NCBI GenBank assembly: GCA_023387235.1
Contig: JAEWIJ010000146.1
Coordinates: 1-18,713 of the forward strand
Length of the DNA stretch: 18,713 bases
Reading direction: 5' to 3'
Origin: Pseudomonadota bacterium
GTDB taxonomy: Bacteria > Pseudomonadota > Alphaproteobacteria > Rhizobiales > Hyphomicrobiaceae
Shown: positions 14,078 to 18,713 of the stretch, piece by piece
Layout: each line of letters starts with the position of its first letter
Position numbering within the stretch: the stretch's first letter is position 1
Program-made: the position numbers and the translations under genes
Notes under the pieces: generated by a model
Database searches by the model: none
Told to the model about the DNA's origin: nothing
What the model saw: only the letters and a program-made list of their open reading frames with translations

Positions 14078-14880
14078 CGCTTCCAGCCGATCCAGTCGCA
14101 GACGGCATCACCCATCATCAGCTTCTTGTCCGCCTCGGGAAGCCAATCGATCTCCTGGAAGTGCGTGACGCACTGCCGCCAGGAGCACGGCATCTTGGTG
14201 ATGTCCGTGCCCCAGAAGAGCCGGCGCGGCCCGAAGGCGTCATAGAGCGCGCGATAATGCTTGTGCAGACTGCGGAAGGGATAGGCATCATCCGCATAGA
14301 ATGGGCCACCGGTCAGCTTCACGGCGACGTTCGGCAGCTTCGCCAGCGCCGTCAGATCCTTCATCCCGGCAAAAGCAGCATCGCCGCCCTTGAAAATGCG
14401 CTCGGCACCCATGTGGTCGACGATGAGCTTCAATCCCGGATGTTGCGCCGCCACTTCGCCGAGACGCGACAGCCAGTGATCCGCGAGCAGCGCGACCGGC
14501 AATCCCGCCTTCTCGGCCGCGGGCCAGAGCCAGTCGATGGTGCCATCGACCGGCCAGTTCCGCCTCTCCGGCGAGTTGAAATAGAAGCGCAGACCCAGCA
14601 TGCCAGGACGCTGTTTCCATGTCGGCACGAGCGCGCGGCTCTCGGGCCTTTCGAGATGAAAATTGCCGAGGATCGCGAAGCGGCCCGGATAGGCCTTCAC
14701 CGCCTCGATCGCGAGCTCGTTGCAATTCGGATCCCACATCGGCGGATGCAGGATCGCACCATCGACACCGGCCTCGTCCATGCCGCGAATGGCCTCGTCG
14801 GCGAGATAGGGCCGCTCGAGATGCAGGTGCGTCGGCGTGCCCGTGGACCAGAGATGCACCTGCGCGTCGATGATTGCCAT
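14074..14880 (-). CDS. Amidohydrolase-family (amidohydrolase_2-type) TIM-barrel hydrolase
   Basis: A 268-residue metal-dependent hydrolase of the amidohydrolase_2 group, which includes lactonases such as 2-pyrone-4,6-dicarboxylate hydrolase and decarboxylases. The N-terminal motif is IDAQVHLW: Asp5 and His9 are kept, but the first His of the usual DxHxH is Gln7, a variant seen in part of this group. Other conserved points are GLRFYFNSPE, VDHMGAERI with His156, and FWGTDITKMP with Asp226 at the end of the barrel. The ATG at 14880 has GGGAG 9 bases upstream. Its stop codon shares CTAG with the stop of the convergent phosphate acetyltransferase gene. Lactone or amide hydrolysis in the local catabolic route is plausible; the substrate is unassigned. 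Confidence 0.85.
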   Translation of the reverse strand: MAIIDAQVHLWSTGTPTHLHLERPYLADEAIRGMDEAGVDGAILHPPMWDPNCNELAIEAVKAYPGRFAILGNFHLERPESRALVPTWKQRPGMLGLRFYFNSPERRNWPVDGTIDWLWPAAEKAGLPVALLADHWLSRLGEVAAQHPGLKLIVDHMGAERIFKGGDAAFAGMKDLTALAKLPNVAVKLTGGPFYADDAYPFRSLHKHYRALYDAFGPRRLFWGTDITKMPCSWRQCVTHFQEIDWLPEADKKLMMGDAVCDWIGWKR

Positions 14881-14950
14881 TTGGCTCTGCTCCCTGCGAC
14901 ATGACCCTTTTGCGTCAGATTAGGTCACGCCGGGAAGCCCGACAACGCAA

Positions 14951-14980
14951 ATGCGCCCGCCGAGCGATCGGCGGGCGCAT
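14951..14980 (-). terminator. Long perfect hairpin downstream of PRC-barrel gene
   Basis: Thirteen perfectly paired bases (ATGCGCCCGCCGA, 14951-14963, with 14968-14980) close on a GCGA-type tetraloop. The element lies 25 bp past the stop of the minus-strand PRC-barrel gene and ends in ATTTGCGTT on that strand. The T tract is poor, but the stem is very stable, so it probably acts as terminator or 3' end stabiliser. It is also about 70 bp upstream of the amidohydrolase start, insulating that gene. Confidence 0.72.
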
Positions 14981-15004
14981 CGCGCGCTCACGTGCGTTGG
15001 ATGA

Positions 15005-15364
15005 CTAGTAGTACATCGGCACACCGTAGTGCTGATGCGTGCGGGTCTCCCAATTGCGATCACCCCACGCATCGTCGCTGAACTCGGGCGCATCGCGGAG
15101 CTGCTGCTCCGTTATGCCTGTCCGATAGCCGCCGACAGCGGGATCGTACTTCAGAGCCGCCCACGGCACGGGATAGTGGCTGTGTCCGAGGCCGAGGAAT
15201 CCACCGAAACTCATGACGGCGTACGTCACCTTGCCGGAGAGCTTGTCGATCATGAGATGATCGATCTCACCGACCTTGGCATCGCCCGCGCCATAGACGT
15301 TCGTGCCTTCGACGTCCTCGCTCGAGATGAGCTGATGATTGGGATGTTGGGTTGCAGTAGCCAT
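15005..15364 (-). CDS. Cytoplasmic PRC-barrel domain protein
   Basis: A 119-residue protein with one PRC-barrel fold at about residues 10-75 (HQLISSEDVEGTNVYG, then KVGEIDHLMIDKLSGKVTYAV and GGFLGLGHSHYPVPWAAL). The rest is an acidic, Tyr/Trp/His-rich tail ending GVPMYY. PRC barrels mediate protein-protein or ribosome/RNA contacts; in Hyphomicrobiales these small stand-alone versions are common and often stress-induced, but their function is unknown. There is no signal peptide when started at the ATG at 15364, which has AGGAG 7 bases upstream. An in-frame ATG at 15400 lacks a ribosome site. The gene follows the secreted PRC-barrel gene on the same strand, and its leader resembles that of the neighbour. 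Confidence 0.86.
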   Translation of the reverse strand: MATATQHPNHQLISSEDVEGTNVYGAGDAKVGEIDHLMIDKLSGKVTYAVMSFGGFLGLGHSHYPVPWAALKYDPAVGGYRTGITEQQLRDAPEFSDDAWGDRNWETRTHQHYGVPMYY

Positions 15365-15370
15365 AACGTA

Positions 15371-15399
15371 CTCCTTGAACATTTGTGTGATTGGGATCA
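15371..15399 (-). promoter_or_regulatory. Leader of cytoplasmic PRC-barrel gene, shared with neighbour
   Basis: Read on the minus strand, TGATCCCAATCACACAAA followed by TGTTCAAGGAG ends at the ribosome site just before the ATG at 15364. Upstream of the other PRC-barrel gene the matching segment is TGATCCCATCACAAAC, then TTTCGAGGAG (15989-15964). The two differ by small insertions. The shared part starts downstream of the EcfG-like promoter of the secreted gene, so it is a 5' UTR similarity rather than a shared promoter. Confidence 0.5.
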
Positions 15400-15425
15400 C
15401 CGGCCGCAGCCGTATCCAGAAGCAG

Positions 15426-15451
15426 AAGGGGGCGCTCGATGGCGCCCCCTT
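15426..15451 (-). terminator. Hairpin terminator after secreted PRC-barrel gene
   Basis: AAGGGGGCGC (15426-15435) pairs perfectly with GCGCCCCCTT (15442-15451) around TCGATG. It lies 7 bp beyond the stop of the minus-strand secreted PRC-barrel gene. The minus-strand tail CTGCTTCTGG is only modestly T-rich, so some read-through into the next PRC-barrel gene is possible. Confidence 0.72.
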
Positions 15452-15458
15452 TGCTCAA

Positions 15459-15956
15459 TTAGCGGGTCTGGCCGCCGGGAGCTGGCGGCGTGGTCTGACG
15501 CGCAGCCTTTGCCGGCCTCACGTAATCCGGCGCGGCCATCAGCTGGTCCTTCGTGGCGTTGACCGTGAAGTACGCCTGACCGTCGCTGTGGATCATGCGC
15601 TTCACCTGATCCGTCGACATCGAGACTTCCTTCTCGCCGATGCCGAGGAAGCCGCCGACGCCCACGATCACCGCCGTGATGCTACCGGCGTCGTCGACGA
15701 GAATGTCGTTAACGTCGCCGATGCGCTCGCCGTTCATATTGTAAACGCGGCTGCGCATGAAATCGCGAACGTTCCAGGCACCCTTCACCTCTTCCGTCGG
15801 CGCCTGCGACTTCATTTCGGTCCGTGCAGGCGGCGTGGCGGTCGGCGGCTGCGTCGCAGCAGGCGGCGAAGAGGGCGCCGGCGTTGTAGTCGTCTGCGCG
15901 ATCGCCGTCGACGACATCAGAAGCGCGGCGCAAGCCGCAAGAACAGAGGCTTTCAT
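15459..15956 (-). CDS. Secreted PRC-barrel domain protein
   Basis: A 165-residue exported protein. Residues 1-20 form a signal peptide (AACAALLMSS then A-I-A, cleavage before Gln21). Residues 21-47 are a Thr/Pro/Ala-rich linker, and about 60-135 form a PRC barrel (AWNVRDFMRSRVYNMNGERI, DVNDILVDDAGSITAVIVGV, GGFLGIGEKEV). The C-terminus is Pro/Ala-rich. The second barrel half GGFLGIGEKEVSM is clearly akin to GGFLGLGHSHYPV in the neighbouring cytoplasmic protein. The start ATG has GAGGAG upstream. A GGAAC-N16-CGTT element about 40-60 bases upstream fits the EcfG general stress sigma factor promoter. Its role is probably envelope-associated under stress; the biochemical function is unknown. Confidence 0.88.
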   Translation of the reverse strand: MKASVLAACAALLMSSTAIAQTTTTPAPSSPPAATQPPTATPPARTEMKSQAPTEEVKGAWNVRDFMRSRVYNMNGERIGDVNDILVDDAGSITAVIVGVGGFLGIGEKEVSMSTDQVKRMIHSDGQAYFTVNATKDQLMAAPDYVRPAKAARQTTPPAPGGQTR

Positions 15957-15990
15957 AGACTTGCTCCTCGAAAGTTTGTGATGGGATCAA

Positions 15991-16015
15991 AACGATCGAG
16001 GAGGGTGATGGTTCC
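15991..16015 (-). promoter_or_regulatory. Candidate EcfG (general stress response sigma) promoter
   Basis: On the minus strand GGAAC (16015-16011) is followed by exactly 16 bases and then CGTT (15994-15991). This matches the alphaproteobacterial EcfG consensus GGAAC-N16/17-CGTT. Transcription would start roughly 7 bases further on, leaving a leader of about 28 bases with a GAGGAG ribosome site before the ATG at 15956. The match is exact at both boxes and correctly placed and oriented; activity is inferred. Confidence 0.65.
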
Positions 16016-16126
16016 GCCTTGAACAGGCGAAACCGCATCGTGAATTCGAGAGTACAGTGTTGCTGCGCCGCTTGAAAATATGCGCCAAATCCGAATGAAC
16101 GACCTGCACTCGGCGTCGCGCGGCCG

Positions 16127-17173
16127 TCAGGCGACCAGCCCGTCCTTGCCGTGCTTGGCGGCGAGGTCGGCGAAGGCCTTCCAGGTCTTTCCATCGACCT
16201 CGATGCCATTCTTGAGACGCTCCTGCTCGCGGCGGTACTCGACCTCGCCGGGATACATGACCTCCGAATAACCTTCGGCCGGCGGCGTCGCCTTGAGGTA
16301 GCGCGCGAAGTCGGCGACCTCGGCCTTGAACTCGGCGAGCGGACGGAAGGCCTCGACCTTGAACATGGCGAGGAAACAGCCGTCATTGTGCCGGCCCGTC
16401 GGATCGACGCCGAAGCCGAGCCCCGGCAGCACCGCCGAGAGAATTTCCACCACGGCAGAAAGCCCCGAGCCCTTGAAACCCTCCGCACCGCCGAGCGGCA
16501 GCAGCACGCCACCCTTGTCGTAGTCGAAGGGATCGGTCGTCGGCTTGCCTTCCTTGTTGACGATCCAGCCCTCGGGGATCTTCGTGCCCTTGGCCTGCGC
16601 GAGCTTGATCTTGCCGACGGCGACGCCCGACGTCGCCATGTCGAGCACGAACGGGCCGTCGAGATCGGAGGGAATGGCAATCGAGATCGGGTTCGTGCCG
16701 AGACGCGCCTCCTTGCCGCCGAACGGCGCCACGGCCTTCGGACTGCGCCCACTGTCCGCCGTCATGATCGCGATGAAGCCCTCGCGCGCCGCCATGAGCG
16801 GATAGGCGCCGAGACGGCCGACGTGGCTCTGGCGCAGGATCGTCGCCGCCGCGACGTTCGACTTCCGCGCCTTCTCCATGGTGATCTTTGCCGCCTTCTC
16901 GGCGACGACGAAGCCGAAGCCCCAGTTGCCGTCGACGACGGTCGTCGTCGCGGTCTCCTGCTTGATCTCGAAGGGCGCGCCCGGAACGATATGGCCCTTG
17001 CCCATGCGGTCGATGTAGGTCGGGATCGCGATCACGCCGTGGCTGTCGTGGCCCGCGAGATTGGCGGCGACGCAACCCTTCGCCACGGTATCGCCCTCCT
17101 CCTTTGAGGCCCCGGCGCACTGCAGCAAAGTGCTGGCGATGGCAGTCAGGCGGTCGGCGGGGACGATCGGCAT
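16127..17173 (-). CDS. Malate/L-lactate dehydrogenase family (Ldh_2) NAD(P)-dependent oxidoreductase
   Basis: A 348-residue enzyme of the type-2 malate/L-lactate dehydrogenase family, which is structurally distinct from classical MDH/LDH. Members interconvert 2-hydroxy and 2-oxo acids (malate, sulfolactate, ureidoglycolate) or reduce cyclic imines such as 1-piperideine-2-carboxylate. Diagnostic segments are AANLAGHDSHGV (36-47, His45), ILRQSHVGRLGAYPL (112-126, His117), ARLGTNPISIAIP (156-168), VLDMATSGVAVGKI (176-189) and LPLGGAEGFKGSGLS (225-239). The ATG at 17173 has GAGG about 8 bases upstream. The frame runs open far upstream, opposite the aminotransferase gene, but family similarity begins at this ATG. 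It is divergent from an aminotransferase, so a 2-oxo/2-amino/2-hydroxy acid substrate is attractive but unproven. Confidence 0.9.
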   Translation of the reverse strand: MPIVPADRLTAIASTLLQCAGASKEEGDTVAKGCVAANLAGHDSHGVIAIPTYIDRMGKGHIVPGAPFEIKQETATTTVVDGNWGFGFVVAEKAAKITMEKARKSNVAAATILRQSHVGRLGAYPLMAAREGFIAIMTADSGRSPKAVAPFGGKEARLGTNPISIAIPSDLDGPFVLDMATSGVAVGKIKLAQAKGTKIPEGWIVNKEGKPTTDPFDYDKGGVLLPLGGAEGFKGSGLSAVVEILSAVLPGLGFGVDPTGRHNDGCFLAMFKVEAFRPLAEFKAEVADFARYLKATPPAEGYSEVMYPGEVEYRREQERLKNGIEVDGKTWKAFADLAAKHGKDGLVA

Positions 17174-17341
17174 GGTGTTTCCTCGGGGCTGGCGCCGCGG
17201 ATTCGCGGTGTGGATGGGCACTCGTACGCGTGGCGGCGAACCACCATGCACATTCCGCAGCTTCATTTGCATGTGCGGCCAGTCTAAGCTCGCCGCAATC
17301 ACGCTGTCACCTGTCCAGACATGAACATGCGGAGCCCCGAA
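17174..17341. promoter_or_regulatory. Divergent spacer between Ldh_2-family gene and aminotransferase
   Basis: A spacer of about 168 bp between the two start codons. It contains the inverted repeat GCACAT (17248-17253) and ATGTGC (17271-17276), and overlapping this CCGCA (17255-17259) with TGCGG (17274-17278). Both could be regulator half-sites. No convincing sigma-70 boxes were found in either direction. GGAG at 17331-17334 is the ribosome site supporting the aminotransferase start at 17342. Confidence 0.33.
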
Positions 17342-18640
17342 ATGCCCCAGATGCAACGCAGTGCCGCCGAGATCGAGCTTGCCGAGCGCGCACGGAAGGT
17401 TCTTCCGGCCGGCACATTCGGCAATACCGCCCTCGACATCGTGATCGCGCGCGGCAAGGGCGGGCATGTCTGGGACGTGTCCGGCAACGAATACATCGAC
17501 TATCTGCTCGGCTCCGGCCCCATGCTGGTCGGCCATTGCCATCCGAAGGTCGAGGCGGCGGTGCTCGAGCAGGTGCCGCTCGGCACGACCTTCTTCGTGA
17601 ACAATGCGCACGGCATCGAGCTTGCGGAAGAGATCGTGGCGGCCGTTCCCTGCGCCGAGCAGGTGCGGTTCGTCTCCTCGGGCTCGGAAGCCGATCTCTA
17701 TGCGATGCGCGTCGCGCGCGCCTACAAGGGCCGCGACAAGATCCTCAAGTTCGAGGGCGGCTATCACGGCATGAGCGACTACGGCCTCATGAGCCTCGCG
17801 CCAAAGCGGCTCGCGAATTTTCCCGCGCCCGTACCGGATTCGGCGGGCATTCCGAAGTCGCTGCGCGAAGAGGTGCTGGTTGCACCATTCAACGATCTCG
17901 CTGCCGTCGAGAGCCTCGTCTCGCAGCACGGGAAGGAGATCGCGGCGATCATCGTCGAACCCTTTCAGCGTCTCATCCCGCCGAAGCCGGGTTTCCTCGA
18001 AGGTCTCAGGAAGATCACCGAGCAGAACGGCATCGTGCTGATCTTCGACGAGGTCGTGACAGGCTTCCGCTTCGCCTATGGCGGCGCGCAGGCCTACTAC
18101 GGTGTGACGCCCGATCTCGCGACCTTCGGCAAGGTCATCGGCGGCGGCTTCCCGCTCGCCGCGATCGCCGGCAAGGCCGACATCATGCGCCACTTCGACA
18201 AGGCGGCCGTCGGCGAGGAGGGCTTCACCGTGCAGATCGGCACGCTTTCGGGCAATCCGGTCGCATCGGCAGCAGGCCTCGCGACCATGCGAATTCTCAA
18301 GGAGCCGGGCGCCTACGACAAGATCTTCGCAACCGGTCGCGCGCTCATGGAGGGCATCTCGGAACGGCTACGCGCGGCGAAAGTCCCGGCGCAGGTCATC
18401 GGCGAACCGCCGCTGTTCGACGTGCTCTTCGCGGAAGGCGATATCCACGACTATCGCGGCACGCTGCGCAGCGATGCGAAAATGCAGGGCGCGGTGAACC
18501 GCTCGCTGATGGCGTCCGGCATTCTCAAGGGCGAGAGCAAATACTATCTATCGCTCGCGCATACCGAAGCCGACGTAGCCAAGACGCTCGACGCCTGGGA
18601 CGAAGCGATTCTCGCGCTCAAGAGCGCAAAGGCCGCGTAG
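17342..18640 (+). CDS. Class III PLP aminotransferase (glutamate-1-semialdehyde aminomutase-like)
   Basis: A PLP enzyme of fold type I that moves an amino group between an amino donor and an oxo compound. Numbered from the upstream ATG at 17321, the PLP lysine is Lys271 in FGKVIGGGFPLAAI, the pyridine-binding Asp243 lies in LIFDEVVTGFR, and FEGGYHG (144-150) is the aromatic stacking region. The phosphate-loop segment reads SSGSEADLYAMRVARA where true HemL has GTEATMSAIRLARG, so I read this as a catabolic GSA-aminomutase-like aminotransferase rather than tetrapyrrole synthesis. The start at 17342 (432 aa) is preferred because GGAG ends 7 bases upstream; the ATG at 17321 (439 aa) has no ribosome site. 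It is divergent from the Ldh_2-family gene. The amino substrate is not determinable. Confidence 0.9.
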   Translation: MPQMQRSAAEIELAERARKVLPAGTFGNTALDIVIARGKGGHVWDVSGNEYIDYLLGSGPMLVGHCHPKVEAAVLEQVPLGTTFFVNNAHGIELAEEIVAAVPCAEQVRFVSSGSEADLYAMRVARAYKGRDKILKFEGGYHGMSDYGLMSLAPKRLANFPAPVPDSAGIPKSLREEVLVAPFNDLAAVESLVSQHGKEIAAIIVEPFQRLIPPKPGFLEGLRKITEQNGIVLIFDEVVTGFRFAYGGAQAYYGVTPDLATFGKVIGGGFPLAAIAGKADIMRHFDKAAVGEEGFTVQIGTLSGNPVASAAGLATMRILKEPGAYDKIFATGRALMEGISERLRAAKVPAQVIGEPPLFDVLFAEGDIHDYRGTLRSDAKMQGAVNRSLMASGILKGESKYYLSLAHTEADVAKTLDAWDEAILALKSAKAA

Positions 18641-18649
18641 TCTACTTCC

Positions 18650-18681
18650 CCCTCTCCCCATTGCCTTCAATGGGGAGAGGG
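18650..18681. repeat. Perfect 14-bp palindrome, probable dispersed repeat acting as terminator
   Basis: CCCTCTCCCCATTG (18650-18663) pairs perfectly with CAATGGGGAGAGGG (18668-18681) around CCTT, ten bases after the aminotransferase stop. The CCCTCTCCCC...GGGGAGAGGGTCGGGG pattern is that of palindromic intergenic repeats common in alphaproteobacterial genomes (from memory). It could serve as the transcript end for the aminotransferase, although no T tract is visible. A repeat of this kind would explain why the contig stops here. Confidence 0.7.
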
Positions 18682-18682
18682 T

Positions 18683-18713
<31 letters not shown>

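Noticed and set aside
15457..16752. Minus-strand frame apparently fusing the Ldh_2 region with the secreted PRC-barrel region
   Set aside because: It is an out-of-frame reading of two separate genes and shows no domain of its own.
17174..18193. Long minus-strand open frame continuing upstream of the Ldh_2-family gene, opposite the aminotransferase
   Set aside because: It lies antisense to a gene with clear PLP-enzyme motifs, its translation has no recognisable domain, and a good ATG with ribosome site exists at 17173. Long spurious frames are expected in GC-rich DNA.

Overview
The window is GC-rich, tightly packed DNA whose gene content and organisation suggest an alphaproteobacterium, most likely of the Hyphomicrobiales (Rhizobiales) type. 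This rests on several branched-chain-amino-acid-type (HAAT/Liv) ABC transporter genes, an IlvD/Edd sugar-acid-type dehydratase, PRC-barrel proteins behind an EcfG-like general-stress promoter, and a dispersed-repeat-like palindrome at the right edge. No rRNA, tRNA, CRISPR array, transposase or phage gene is visible. The left end cuts a gene, and the right end runs into 30 consecutive G, so this is probably a draft or metagenomic contig.

Layout. (1) 3-1926, plus strand: a 5'-truncated luciferase-like (LLM) flavin oxidoreductase followed by an alpha/beta hydrolase. (2) 1934-3673, minus strand: a [Fe-S] dihydroxyacid / sugar-acid dehydratase that converges on the hydrolase with only 7 bp between them. 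(3) 3674-3960: a divergent control region. (4) 3961-11085, plus strand: an eight-gene transport operon in the order K-H-M-G-F-H-M-G. It has one periplasmic binding protein and one LivF-type ATPase, but two LivH, two LivM and two LivG proteins. The second LivG has a damaged ABC signature motif. (5) 11263-11742: a small secreted Arg/Gly/Tyr-rich protein with internal repeats, closed by a strong bidirectional terminator. (6) 11809-14077: a short-type citrate synthase (minus) and a phosphate acetyltransferase (plus), divergent around a 22-bp inverted repeat. (7) 14074-14880, minus: an amidohydrolase whose stop codon shares a CTAG with the phosphate acetyltransferase stop. (8) 15005-15956, minus: two PRC-barrel proteins, one cytoplasmic and one secreted. 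They share a leader sequence, and the secreted one has a GGAAC-N16-CGTT promoter. (9) 16127-17173 (minus) and 17342-18640 (plus): a malate/lactate-dehydrogenase-family oxidoreductase divergent from a class III (GSA-aminomutase-like) aminotransferase. (10) 18650-18713: a palindromic repeat and the poly-G tail.

How the genes may work together (inference). The region reads as a catabolic locus. A high-affinity uptake system imports a small carboxylate, amino acid or related solute. The dehydratase, oxidoreductase, aminotransferase, amidohydrolase, LLM oxidoreductase and hydrolase could process it. Phosphate acetyltransferase and citrate synthase could carry acetyl units into the TCA cycle. The substrate cannot be read from the sequence, and no local transcriptional regulator gene is present.
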